From: Colwellia psychrerythraea
GTDB taxonomy: Bacteria; Pseudomonadota; Gammaproteobacteria; Enterobacterales; Alteromonadaceae
Direction: 5' to 3'
NCBI RefSeq assembly: GCF_000764225.1
Contig: NZ_JQED01000024.1
Location: forward strand, 53,425-117,424
Length of the DNA stretch: 64,000 nucleotides
Shown: in pieces, positions 27,241 through 36,515 of the stretch
How the letters are laid out: every line of letters begins with the position of its first letter
How positions within the stretch are numbered: position 1 is the first letter of the stretch
Notes under the pieces: generated by a model
What the model was told of the DNA's origin: nothing
The model's database searches: none
What the model saw: the letters and a program-made list of their open reading frames with translations, nothing else
Made by a program: the position numbers and the translations under genes

Positions 27241-30189
27241 CTGCTTAGTTGTTTATTACTATTGCACAGTTGGCGAAAAAATTTTCGTCTGAATCAAGAC
27301 TCGTTTAAACGTGCATCGTTATTTACTATCATTTTACAAGTGATGTTCTTAACAATGGATCACGCCAATGCGGAGACACTGATTCGCTTTGATATTAATA
27401 AACAACGAGCTGATAAAGCTTTAATCGCATTTGCGCAAAAGGCCAATCAAACCATTCTATTTTCTTTTGATTTAGCCAAGCAATATCAAGCAAATACATT
27501 AAAAGGTTTTTATCCTGTCAACTCAGGCCTAAAAAAATTATTAAATGGCTCTGGTCTAATCGCTGTTGTTAATACCTCTGGTCAACTGAGCATTCAAGTT
27601 GATTCACATAATAAGAGAGATATAACAATGAGAAATAACAACATGCATGCCGCCCTGATACCCGTGTTACTAGGTACAGCCAGTCAAACCGCATTAGCTC
27701 AAGAACCTGCACAAATACAAGAAGAAGAGGTAGAAAAAATATCGATAGTTGGCAGCCGAGTAGCTGGTCGCTCCGTCGAAGACTTACCAGTTCCGGTTGA
27801 TATTTTATCTGCTGAAGCACTCGCAAATACGGGGCAAACAGAAGTTGGCCGAATGCTGCAGTCCATAGCCCCATCATTTAACTTCTCGAGCTCATCTATC
27901 AGTGATGGTACCGATGCCTTACGTCCGGCAACTTTACGAGGACTAGGACCAGATCAAACCTTAGTATTAATCAATGGTCGTCGTCGTCATCAAGCTAGCT
28001 TAATACATATCAACACATCCGTTGGTCGAGGCACAGCGGGCACTGATATGAATGCTATTCCTGCAGCCTCTATCAAACGCATTGAAGTATTGCGTGATGG
28101 TGCTGCTGCACAGTATGGCTCTGATGCAATAGCCGGTGTTATTAATATAGTGCTTAACGATGCCGAAGAAGGTGGTAAAGTTGCAGTATCTTATGGTGAA
28201 TACTCTGAAGGAGATGGAGAAACAACCAATGTCGATATTTCTAAAGGCTTTAGCTTAGGAGATAATGGTTACCTTAATACTACGCTTAACTTTAGAGACC
28301 GTGGTTTCACTAATCGAGCAGGTTTGCATGGCTCATGTCAATTTGCTGGCTGTGTAGAGCAAGCTAATGGTGATTTATTACTCGGTGATCCAAGAGAGGC
28401 CACATCGACACGGTCCACGTTTAGAATTGGTGATGCTGATTCCAGCCAGTTTGGTTTAACCATAAATACGGGTTATGCCTTAGGTGATGGGGAATTATAC
28501 GGTTTCCTGACTTATTCAAACCGAGATAATGAATCTGCAGCATTTTTCCGTCATAATAATAATAATGGTGGTAATGCACCATTGCAGGATGGAGATGCAA
28601 CAATTCCTGCTGGATTTTTACCAAAAATCAACACAGATATAAGAGATGTTTCTTATAACTTTGGTTATCAAACAGAGTTTTCTGATGGATCATCTTTAGA
28701 TTTTTCATATACCTATGGTCAGAACAATATTGATTATGTCACCAGTGACACGATTAACTCTTCTTTTGCTAATTCATTGCGCTATAACTCAATGTTAAGT
28801 GCTGATGAAATTAGATCATCAATTCCACGCCAAGCATCAGCTTACGGTTTAGAGTTATCTTTACAAACATTAAACCTAGATTATACCCAAGATTATGAAT
28901 ACTTTTCATTAGCCATGGGCGCTGAAATTAGAACTGATGAGTTCAAAGTAACCGCTGGAGATGAATACTCCCATCGAGATTACGATACCGATGAATTTGG
29001 TAATAGTCTATACCCTGATGATCGCTCTGCTGGCACGCAAGGCTTTGGTGGCACAGCGCCAATGCAGGCGGTAGATGAAACCCGAGATGTCATCTCGTTT
29101 TATGTTGACGCTGAAACTGAAGTTACTGAGGATATTCTCGTTAGTGGTGCTGTACGGTATGATGATTATGAAGGATTTGGTGACAGTACTAATTTCAAAC
29201 TAGCAGCAAATTGGTCGGTAACTGAAGATATCGCTATTCGTGGAGCTATGAGTACCGGCTTTAGAGCACCATCAATGCAACAACTCTACACTGATAATAT
29301 CAGTACACAGTTTCAAACTGACCCGTCAAATCCTGGGGGTGATCAAATTGCTGTGCAAGTGGGCACTTTTCGTAACGATTCAAACTTAGCTAAAGCCATC
29401 GGTATTCCTGAATTAAAAGAAGAAGAAGCAACAAACTTTAGCTTGGGAACTGTCATCAATATCAGTGATAACATCAACTTAACTATTGACTGGTATTCTA
29501 TCGATATTGATGACCGCATTGTCTTAAGTAACTCATTAGGTCAAGGGTTGTCACCTGCTTTAGATGCAGCGCTTATTGCCTCTGGTGCCGGAGCTGGCCA
29601 GTTCTTTCTTAATGGTGCCGATACTGAAACAAGGGGCGTTGATATCATTGCTACATGGGATACTGAGCTTCTTGGTGGTGATTTTAATTTAACGGCAGCA
29701 GCTAATTTTACTGAAACCGATGTAGTAAATATCTATACGCCGCCAGATAGTGCGCTGGGCGGCATTGATCCAAGTGATGTGTTCTCAGAGCAAGCTATTT
29801 CTATTATTGAAGAATGGCAACCTCAAGATCGTGTCAGCTTAAGTGGCTTATATACCATTGGTGATGTCAGTGTTAATTTAGCCTTTAATCGTTATGGTGA
29901 ATACACTGTTACCGATGGCGGTACTCAAACCTACGGGGCTGAAGTATTAACTGACTTACGTGTTAACTATCAAGTAACAGATAGCTTATCACTTAACGTT
30001 GGGGGAAATAATTTGTTTGATGTGTACCCTGACAAAAACACCATAGGTAACTCACGTTCAGGTACAATCGTCGATGCTAGCGGTAACGTCGTAGTGTCAA
30101 GTCCTGGTGTATTTACCTATTCACGTCGTTCTGCACCTTTTGGCTTTAATGGTGCCTTTTACTATGCTGGCGCTGAATTTACTTTCTAA
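27241..30189 (+). CDS. TonB-dependent receptor with N-terminal STN signalling domain
   Basis: About 982 residues if started at CTG 27241, which lies 6 nt after an AGAGGA site at 27229-27234; the TTG at 27262 is in frame but has no such site. No upstream ATG is usable. A signal peptide ends near ANA-E. The STN domain covers about residues 45-115, the plug domain (VEKISIVGSRVAGRS ... PATLRGLGPDQTLVLINGRR) about 165-300, then a 22-strand barrel ends GAEFTF. A second signal-peptide-like segment (MRNNNMHAALIPVLLGTAS ... ALAQ) lies between STN and plug, with its own ribosome-binding site. Substrate unknown. Position after fecI/fecR predicts self-inducing uptake. Confidence 0.9.
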   Translation: MLSCLLLLHSWRKNFRLNQDSFKRASLFTIILQVMFLTMDHANAETLIRFDINKQRADKALIAFAQKANQTILFSFDLAKQYQANTLKGFYPVNSGLKKLLNGSGLIAVVNTSGQLSIQVDSHNKRDITMRNNNMHAALIPVLLGTASQTALAQEPAQIQEEEVEKISIVGSRVAGRSVEDLPVPVDILSAEALANTGQTEVGRMLQSIAPSFNFSSSSISDGTDALRPATLRGLGPDQTLVLINGRRRHQASLIHINTSVGRGTAGTDMNAIPAASIKRIEVLRDGAAAQYGSDAIAGVINIVLNDAEEGGKVAVSYGEYSEGDGETTNVDISKGFSLGDNGYLNTTLNFRDRGFTNRAGLHGSCQFAGCVEQANGDLLLGDPREATSTRSTFRIGDADSSQFGLTINTGYALGDGELYGFLTYSNRDNESAAFFRHNNNNGGNAPLQDGDATIPAGFLPKINTDIRDVSYNFGYQTEFSDGSSLDFSYTYGQNNIDYVTSDTINSSFANSLRYNSMLSADEIRSSIPRQASAYGLELSLQTLNLDYTQDYEYFSLAMGAEIRTDEFKVTAGDEYSHRDYDTDEFGNSLYPDDRSAGTQGFGGTAPMQAVDETRDVISFYVDAETEVTEDILVSGAVRYDDYEGFGDSTNFKLAANWSVTEDIAIRGAMSTGFRAPSMQQLYTDNISTQFQTDPSNPGGDQIAVQVGTFRNDSNLAKAIGIPELKEEEATNFSLGTVINISDNINLTIDWYSIDIDDRIVLSNSLGQGLSPALDAALIASGAGAGQFFLNGADTETRGVDIIATWDTELLGGDFNLTAAANFTETDVVNIYTPPDSALGGIDPSDVFSEQAISIIEEWQPQDRVSLSGLYTIGDVSVNLAFNRYGEYTVTDGGTQTYGAEVLTDLRVNYQVTDSLSLNVGGNNLFDVYPDKNTIGNSRSGTIVDASGNVVVSSPGVFTYSRRSAPFGFNGAFYYAGAEFTF
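27613..27630 (+). promoter_or_regulatory. Possible internal ribosome-binding site and ATG start within the receptor gene
   Basis: AAGAGAGA at 27613-27620 is followed 7-8 nt later by an in-frame ATG at 27628. That ATG opens a sequence with all parts of a signal peptide ending ALAQ, just before the TonB plug domain. Initiation here would make a receptor without the STN domain. Confidence 0.45.
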
Positions 30190-30208
30190 CGTTAACAGCG
30201 CGTAGATC

Positions 30209-30240
30209 AAAAAAGCGCAGAGTAATCTGCGCTTTTTTAT
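30209..30240. terminator. Bidirectional terminator between the receptor gene and prpF
   Basis: GCGCAG / CTGCGC stem with a 6-nt loop, A-run on one side and T-run on the other. It lies between two convergent genes, so it can serve both. Confidence 0.9.
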
Positions 30241-30275
30241 TTTAAGGTGGTGACCCACCCTAAGTAAAATTAACG

Positions 30276-31454
30276 CTATTCAAACACTGGAGGCACTCTT
30301 ACCCAACCTTCCATTAACACTCGAGCACTTCTGCTCATACTCACTTTTTTCACTGTCCAGTTACCTTCAACACACTCAGCTTGTGCGCCAACCTTTAACG
30401 TGCCCGATGGATGACCGAAAGTGACTTCGTTTCTTTCTCCGCCACCTGCCGCTAGGTTTACCAAGGTGCCAGGGATCGCAGCCGCAGTACCAATCGCTAC
30501 AGCAGCAGTTCCCATCATCGCATGATGTAATTTACCCATAGAAAGTGCACGCACATGCAGGTTAATATCATTAGCAGCAATATCTTTGCCACTTGAAGAC
30601 GTGTAAGCCTGCGCTGGAGCTACAAACGCCACTTTAGGGGTATGCTGACGAGATGCCGCTTCAGAGATATCTTTAATCAAACCCATTTGTACTGCGCCAT
30701 AAGCACGAATAGTTTCAAAACGAGCTAAGGCTTGTTCATCGCCATTTATTGCTTCTTGAAGCTCAGTCCCGGTATAGCCTATTTCATCTGCATTTAAGAA
30801 AATAGTAGGTATTCCAGCGGTTATCATGCTCGCTTTAAATGTACCAATGTCAGGTACTACAAGATCATCTACCAGGTTACCAGTCGGGAACATCGCCTCA
30901 CTTGGGTCGACGGGGGCAACAAAGTCTACTTTCACTTCTGCAGCAGGAAAAGTTACGCCGTCTAGTTCAAAATCACCGGTTTCCTGCACTTCACCATTGG
31001 TGATTGGAACATGGGCAATAATTGTTTTGCTGATATTTTTTTGCCAAATTCTGACTTCGCAAATACCATTTAATGGCACTCTATCAGCATTGACTAATCC
31101 TGAACTAATTGCAAATGAGCCTACCGCCGCAGTAAGGTTACCGCAATTTCCGCTCCAATCAACAAACGCTTTATCAATAGCTACTTGTCCAAAGAGATAA
31201 TCAACATCGTGATCGGCTTGCTCTGATTTTGCCAATATTACCGTTTTACTGGTACTTGAGGTTGCCCCACCCATACCATCAGTTTGTTTGCCGTATGGAT
31301 CTGGGCTACCAATAACACGTAATAACATATTATCGCGCGGTTCACCTGGTACCTGACAGCTTTCGGGTAAATCGGTTAAATTAAAAAATACACCTTTAGA
31401 AGTCCCACCACGAATGTAGGTAGCAGGGATTTTAACTTGAGGTTCGAAAGCCAT
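30276..31454 (-). CDS. prpF: 2-methylaconitate cis-trans isomerase PrpF
   Basis: 392 residues. It converts 2-methyl-trans-aconitate made by AcnD to the cis isomer in the methylcitrate cycle. The opening KIPATYIRGGTSKGVFF, the DGMGGATSSTSKTVIL segment and the WSGNCGNLTAAVG segment with its cysteine are typical of PrpF. It is the last gene of the prp cluster. A terminator-like hairpin (31479-31520) lies between acnD and prpF, so part of its expression may be attenuated. Confidence 0.95.
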   Translation of the reverse strand: MAFEPQVKIPATYIRGGTSKGVFFNLTDLPESCQVPGEPRDNMLLRVIGSPDPYGKQTDGMGGATSSTSKTVILAKSEQADHDVDYLFGQVAIDKAFVDWSGNCGNLTAAVGSFAISSGLVNADRVPLNGICEVRIWQKNISKTIIAHVPITNGEVQETGDFELDGVTFPAAEVKVDFVAPVDPSEAMFPTGNLVDDLVVPDIGTFKASMITAGIPTIFLNADEIGYTGTELQEAINGDEQALARFETIRAYGAVQMGLIKDISEAASRQHTPKVAFVAPAQAYTSSSGKDIAANDINLHVRALSMGKLHHAMMGTAAVAIGTAAAIPGTLVNLAAGGGERNEVTFGHPSGTLKVGAQAECVEGNWTVKKVSMSRSARVLMEGWVRVPPVFE

Positions 31455-31474
31455 TTGCTCTCTCCTTTTGTTTT

Positions 31475-31520
31475 TTAAAAAAATGGCGCATTATCTTTCA
31501 TAAGAAAATGCGCCACTTTT
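31475..31520 (-). terminator. Hairpin with T-tract between acnD and prpF
   Basis: Arms TGGCGCATT / AATGCGCCA (9 bp, 31484-31492 and 31507-31515) with a 14-nt loop. On the minus strand the stem is followed by seven Ts. Its position inside the operon suggests partial termination before prpF. Confidence 0.7.
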
Positions 31521-31640
31521 AAATTAAATCAATAAAGTTTGATGTCTAGACGAATTATTTATATTAATAGCAAGATGACTGCACGGAGCTTGGTTTACCA
31601 AGTGAGTACAGCCAACGCAGCTATCATTAGAAATAAACGT

Positions 31641-34244
31641 TTAGGCATTAGACTTTAAGAAATCAGTTGCGAATTTTTGAAGTACACCGCCACCGTTGTA
31701 CACGGTAACTTCTTCAGCTGTATCTAAACGACACTTCACAGGAATTTCAACAACGTCGCCATTCTTACGTGTCATTACAACAGTCATCGCACCACCTGGT
31801 GCTGTAGTACCGATAACGTCATAAGTTTCAGTACCGTCAATGCCGTAAGTATTACGTGTATCACCCTTGGTAAATTCAACCGGTAACACACCCATACCAA
31901 TTAAGTTAGTACGGTGAATACGTTCAAAACCTTCTGAAACGATAACTTCAACACCTGCTAAACGTACACCTTTTGCAGCCCAGTCACGTGATGAACCCTG
32001 ACCATAATCAGCTCCAGCAATAATAATTAAAGGCTGTTTGCGTTCCATGTAAGTTTCGATAGCTTCCCACATGCGAGACTCTGTACCCTCAGGCTCAATA
32101 CGTGCGAGTGAACCTTGTTTAACTTCGCCATTATCATCACGACACATTTCATTGAACAATTTCGGGTTAGCGAATGTTGCACGTTGTGTAGTTTCATGAT
32201 CGCCACGGTGAGTTGCGTATGAGTTAAAGTCTTCGTGTGGCACACCCATTTTATCGAGGTAAGCACCTGAAGCACTGTTCAACTGAATAGCATTTGACGG
32301 TGATAAGTGATCGGTTGTGATGTTGTCACCAAGTACCGCCAATGGACGCATACCTTTCATGGTCCGTTCACCTGCTAAGGCACCTTCCCAATAAGGCGGA
32401 CGACGGATATATGTACTTTTAAGATCCCAGTCATATAAAGGGCTTTCTGCAGGCTCAAACGCGCCTAAGTCAAACATTGGCGTGTAGATTTTTTTGAATT
32501 GCTCAGGTTTTACTGCAGAGGTAACAATTGCATCAATCTCTTCATCTGATGGCCAGATATCTTTTAAGGTAATGTCATTACCCTTTTGATCTTGACCAAG
32601 CACGTCTTTTTCAATATCAAAACGCATAGTACCGGCAAGCGCATAAGCAACCACTAATGGCGGCGAGGCTAAGAACGCTTGTTTGGCGTGTGGATGAATA
32701 CGGCCATCAAAGTTACGGTTACCTGATAATACGGCGGTTGAATATAAATCGCGGTCAATAATTTCTTGTTGGATTTTCGGATCTAATGCACCCGACATAC
32801 CGTTACACGTAGTACATGCATAACCTACAATACCAAAACCTAATTTTTCCATTTCAGCTAATAAACCCGCTTCTTCTAGGTAAAGTTTTGCAACTTTTGA
32901 ACCCGGAGCGAATGAAGACTTAACCCAAGGCTTACGAACTAAACCTAATTCGTTTGCACGTTTTGCAACAAGACCGGCAGCAACAACATTACGAGGGTTG
33001 GAGGTATTTGTACAAGAGGTGATTGCTGCAATAATTACAGCGCCGTCCGGCATTTCGCCATTGGCTTCTTGTGCTTTACATGCATCTAAATCTTTAGCGA
33101 TGTCTTTTGCCACAAGATCAGCTGTTGCTAAACGACGATGTGGATTTGATGGACCCGCTAAGTTACGACACACTGTTGATAAATCAAATTCAATAACACG
33201 TGGGTATTGTGCTTCAACTAAATCATCAGCCCAAAGTCCTGTGTGTTTCGCATAAGTTTCAACAAGCGCAACTTGTTCTGATTCACGACCGGTTAGTTTT
33301 AAGTAATCAATGGTCTGTTCATCGATGTAGAACATACCTGCAGACGCACCGTACTCCGGTGTCATGTTTGAGATAGTTGCGCGGTCACCAATGGTTAAAT
33401 CTTTAGTACCTTCACCGAAGAACTCTAAGTAGCTAGATACAACTTTTTCGTTACGTAAGAATTCAGTGATCGCCAGTACCATATCGGTTGCTGTGATACC
33501 TGGTGCACGTTTACCCGTTAATTTAACACCAATGATATCAGGTAAGCGCATCATAGATGGGCGACCCAGCATTACTGTTTCAGCTTCTAGACCACCAACA
33601 CCAATGGCGATAACACCTAAAGCATCAACGTGTGGTGTATGAGAATCGGTACCAACACACGTATCCGGATAAGCAACGCCGTCACGTGCTTGAATAACTG
33701 GCGACATTTTCTCTAAGTTAATTTGATGCATAATGCCGTTACCAGCAGGAATGACATCAATATTCTTAAACGCTGTTTTTGTCCATTCAATAAATTTAAA
33801 GCGGTCTTCGTTACGACGGTCTTCAATATCACGGTTTTTCTGAAAAGCATCAGAGTCAAAACCCGGTGCTTCCACTGCCAAAGAGTGATCTACAATAAGC
33901 TGTGTTGGTACAACAGGGTTAACTTTTGCTGGGTCACCACCTTGATCGGCGATAGCGTCACGAAGACCGGCTAAATCAACTAAGGCTGTTTGACCTAAAA
34001 TATCATGACAAACTACACGCGCAGGATACCACGGAAAATCAAGCTCTTGCTTAACATCAATAAGTTGCTTTAATGACTCAGTAAGTGCCGCAGGATCACA
34101 TTTACGGACTAATTGCTCAGCTAAAACACGTGAGGTATAAGGTAGTTTTGCATAGCTACCAGGGGTAATTGCTTCAACCGCTTCACGGGTATCAAAAAAA
34201 TCTATATTCGCGCCAGGAAGAGGTTTGCGATAATCATAATTCAT
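31641..34244 (-). CDS. acnD: Fe/S-dependent 2-methylisocitrate/2-methylcitrate dehydratase AcnD
   Basis: 867 residues, the AcnD length (shorter than AcnA). It dehydrates 2-methylcitrate to 2-methyl-trans-aconitate in propionate breakdown. Aconitase-family cysteines for the 4Fe-4S cluster are in AAITSCTNTSNP and GYACTTCNGMSG. The substrate-binding GADYGQGSSRDWAAKG motif is in the C-terminal swivel domain. Pairing with prpF is the rule for the AcnD pathway, which replaces PrpD. It lies 205 bp after prpC in the same orientation. Confidence 0.95.
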   Translation of the reverse strand: MNYDYRKPLPGANIDFFDTREAVEAITPGSYAKLPYTSRVLAEQLVRKCDPAALTESLKQLIDVKQELDFPWYPARVVCHDILGQTALVDLAGLRDAIADQGGDPAKVNPVVPTQLIVDHSLAVEAPGFDSDAFQKNRDIEDRRNEDRFKFIEWTKTAFKNIDVIPAGNGIMHQINLEKMSPVIQARDGVAYPDTCVGTDSHTPHVDALGVIAIGVGGLEAETVMLGRPSMMRLPDIIGVKLTGKRAPGITATDMVLAITEFLRNEKVVSSYLEFFGEGTKDLTIGDRATISNMTPEYGASAGMFYIDEQTIDYLKLTGRESEQVALVETYAKHTGLWADDLVEAQYPRVIEFDLSTVCRNLAGPSNPHRRLATADLVAKDIAKDLDACKAQEANGEMPDGAVIIAAITSCTNTSNPRNVVAAGLVAKRANELGLVRKPWVKSSFAPGSKVAKLYLEEAGLLAEMEKLGFGIVGYACTTCNGMSGALDPKIQQEIIDRDLYSTAVLSGNRNFDGRIHPHAKQAFLASPPLVVAYALAGTMRFDIEKDVLGQDQKGNDITLKDIWPSDEEIDAIVTSAVKPEQFKKIYTPMFDLGAFEPAESPLYDWDLKSTYIRRPPYWEGALAGERTMKGMRPLAVLGDNITTDHLSPSNAIQLNSASGAYLDKMGVPHEDFNSYATHRGDHETTQRATFANPKLFNEMCRDDNGEVKQGSLARIEPEGTESRMWEAIETYMERKQPLIIIAGADYGQGSSRDWAAKGVRLAGVEVIVSEGFERIHRTNLIGMGVLPVEFTKGDTRNTYGIDGTETYDVIGTTAPGGAMTVVMTRKNGDVVEIPVKCRLDTAEEVTVYNGGGVLQKFATDFLKSNA

Positions 34245-34288
34245 AAGTTAATCCAGGAAATATCAAATAAAAGAATTGTCAAATAACA

Positions 34289-34357
34289 TATACCCGTTAC
34301 CAATCAAGCTATTCATGTAAAGGGGTTATAACTGCCCTTTGAATGGTAACGGGTATA
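34289..34357. repeat. Large inverted repeat between prpC and acnD
   Basis: Perfect 14-bp arms (TATACCCGTTACCA at 34289-34302 and its complement at 34344-34357) enclose a 41-bp spacer. The spacer can itself form an AAAGGG / CCCTTT helix. It is not a simple terminator. It may be a short palindromic mobile repeat or an RNA element that tunes acnD relative to prpC. Confidence 0.65.
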
Positions 34358-34449
34358 CATTGCTTAAATCTTTAAAAGCTCTATTAAGTATTGGTATTTG
34401 CCACAGCTTCATTCACATCGATGAAGTTGTGGCAAAAAACCAGTTTCGA

Positions 34450-35574
34450 CTATCTCTCAGAGATAGGCTGAACCTTACGTGGCTCTGCACCCGTATAATC
34501 GGCACTTGGGCGAATAATACGGTTATTAGAGCGCTGTTCCATTACATGTGCGGCCCAACCTGTTAGACGTGAGCAGACGAAGATAGGCGTAAACAACTTA
34601 GTTGGAATTCCCATATAGTTATAAGTAGAGGCATGGAAAAAATCAGCGTTACAGAATAATTTTTTCGTGTCCCACATAAACTCTTCACAAGCAACAGAGA
34701 TATCGTAAAGTGAGGTATCACCATTTTCAGCTGCTAACTTTTCTGACCAAGCTTTGATAATGACATTACGAGGATCTGACGTACGATAAATTGCATGTCC
34801 AAAACCCATAATCTTTTCTTTACGCTCAAGCATTCCCGCCATTTGTTCTTTAGCATCGGCAGGCGAAGTGAATTTTTCGATCATATCCATAGCAGCTTCG
34901 TTAGCACCACCGTGAAGAGGTCCACGTAACGTACCAATTGCACCCGTAATACAAGAGAACATATCTGATAAGGTTGATGCACATACACGCGCAGTAAAAG
35001 TAGACGCGTTAAATTCATGCTCTGCATATAAAATTAATGAAACATCCATTACACGTCTATGTTGTGCAGATGGGGTTTCACCATTTAGTAAACGTAAGAA
35101 GTGACCACCAAGTGATTCTTCATCAGTCGTACAATCAATTTCAACACCGTCATGTGAATATTTATACCAGAAACACATGATTGCTGGGAACGCTGCTAAC
35201 AAACGGTTAGCGGCTTTGTTTTGCTCTGAAAAATCAACTTCTGGTTCAACATTACCTAAGAAAGAACAACCCGTACGCATAACATCCATCGGATGAGCTT
35301 CTTTAGGAATAAGTTTTAAAACGTCTTTTAATGCTTGAGGAATATCACGCATCGCTAGTAATTCAGCTTTGTATTCTGCTAATTCACCTACTGTTGGTAA
35401 TTCACCGTTAAATAATAAATAAGCAACTTCTTCAAAGGTAGCATTATCCGCTAAATCTGAAACGTCATAACCACAATAGGTTAAACCACTGCCTGATTGA
35501 CCCACAGTACAAAGAGCCGTTTCACCTGCGCTTTGACCACGTAAACCTGCACCACCAATTTTTTTCTCTGACAT
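34450..35574 (-). CDS. prpC: 2-methylcitrate synthase
   Basis: 374 residues from the ATG at 35574, which has a GAGGAAAG ribosome-binding site; an earlier in-frame ATG (35634) would overlap prpB and has no family support. It condenses propionyl-CoA with oxaloacetate to 2-methylcitrate. Citrate-synthase features: GLRGQSAGETALCTVG start, LLFNGELPT, the histidine-bearing GPLHGGANEAA motif, GFGHAIYRTSDPR, and the C-terminal RIIRPSADYTG. The gap from prpB is 37 bp. Confidence 0.95.
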   Translation of the reverse strand: MSEKKIGGAGLRGQSAGETALCTVGQSGSGLTYCGYDVSDLADNATFEEVAYLLFNGELPTVGELAEYKAELLAMRDIPQALKDVLKLIPKEAHPMDVMRTGCSFLGNVEPEVDFSEQNKAANRLLAAFPAIMCFWYKYSHDGVEIDCTTDEESLGGHFLRLLNGETPSAQHRRVMDVSLILYAEHEFNASTFTARVCASTLSDMFSCITGAIGTLRGPLHGGANEAAMDMIEKFTSPADAKEQMAGMLERKEKIMGFGHAIYRTSDPRNVIIKAWSEKLAAENGDTSLYDISVACEEFMWDTKKLFCNADFFHASTYNYMGIPTKLFTPIFVCSRLTGWAAHVMEQRSNNRIIRPSADYTGAEPRKVQPISER

Positions 35575-35611
35575 AATTCTTTCCTCATTCTTTAAAATTT
35601 TTATAGGTAAA

Positions 35612-36502
35612 TTACTTATTCTTTCCATCAGCAAATAACGAATCTAGTTTTTGCTCATAATCGTGGTAACCAAGGTAATCATATAAATCCATGCGTGTTT
35701 GCATGTTCTCAATTTCAGCTTTTTGATCACCATCATTTAATAGTGTTCTATAAACAGACTCTGCTGCTTTATTCATGGCACGAAATGCTGATAATGGGTA
35801 AAGCACCATCGCACATCCCCACTCACCTAACTGTTCTTTATTCCAAAGTTCTGTTTGACCAAATTCAGTGATATTAGCAAGTACAGGAACGTCTAAAGCT
35901 TCAGTAAAAGCGCGGTAATGCTCTTCCGTTTGAATTGCTTCGGCAAAAATACCATCAGCACCAGCTGCAACGTATGCTTTAGCACGTTCAATAGCAGCTT
36001 CTAGGCCTTCTTGAGCAAAAGCATCGGTACGAGCCATGATGAAGAAATCAGGATCTATACGAGCATCAACAGCAGCGCGAATACGGTCTGCCATTTCTTC
36101 TGTGGTAACAATTTCTTTATTTGGACGATGACCACAGCGTTTTTGCGCTACTTGGTCTTCAATATGAACCGCGGCAGCGCCTGCCTTTTCCATGTCACGG
36201 ATAGTTTTAGCTATGTTAAATGCACCACCCCAACCTGTATCAATATCAACAAGTAAAGGTAAGCTTGATGCGCCAGTAATTCTTTGTACATCCGCAATAA
36301 CATCATTTAATGACGTCATACCAAGATCTGGTAAACCATAAGAAGCGTTAGCTACACCGCCACCTGATAAATATATAGCTTGATGACCTATTTGCTCAGC
36401 CATCATTGCGCTGTACGCATTGATTGTGCCGACAACTTGTAGTGGTTTGTTATTTACTAACGCTTGGCGAAATTTTGCGCCTGCAGATAATTGACTAGCC
36501 AT
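35612..36502 (-). CDS. prpB: 2-methylisocitrate lyase
   Basis: 296 residues. It cleaves 2-methylisocitrate to pyruvate and succinate, the last step of the methylcitrate cycle. The isocitrate-lyase superfamily signature with catalytic cysteine is seen as KRCGH. The Mg2+-binding [11 protein letters not shown] segment and [11 protein letters not shown] are intact. It follows the GntR gene by 13 bp and is the first enzyme gene of the operon. Confidence 0.96.
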   Translation of the reverse strand: MASQLSAGAKFRQALVNNKPLQVVGTINAYSAMMAEQIGHQAIYLSGGGVANASYGLPDLGMTSLNDVIADVQRITGASSLPLLVDIDTGWGGAFNIAKTIRDMEKAGAAAVHIEDQVAQKRCGHRPNKEIVTTEEMADRIRAAVDARIDPDFFIMARTDAFAQEGLEAAIERAKAYVAAGADGIFAEAIQTEEHYRAFTEALDVPVLANITEFGQTELWNKEQLGEWGCAMVLYPLSAFRAMNKAAESVYRTLLNDGDQKAEIENMQTRMDLYDYLGYHDYEQKLDSLFADGKNK

Positions 36503-36515
36503 GATATATTTCCTC

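Noticed and set aside
30826..31200. A 124-residue plus-strand frame within prpF
   Set aside because: It is antisense to well-conserved PrpF motifs and has biased composition from the complementary strand.
35575..35634. An N-terminal extension of PrpC
   Set aside because: It would overlap the prpB end and has no ribosome-binding site; the ATG at 35574 has a strong site and the family start.
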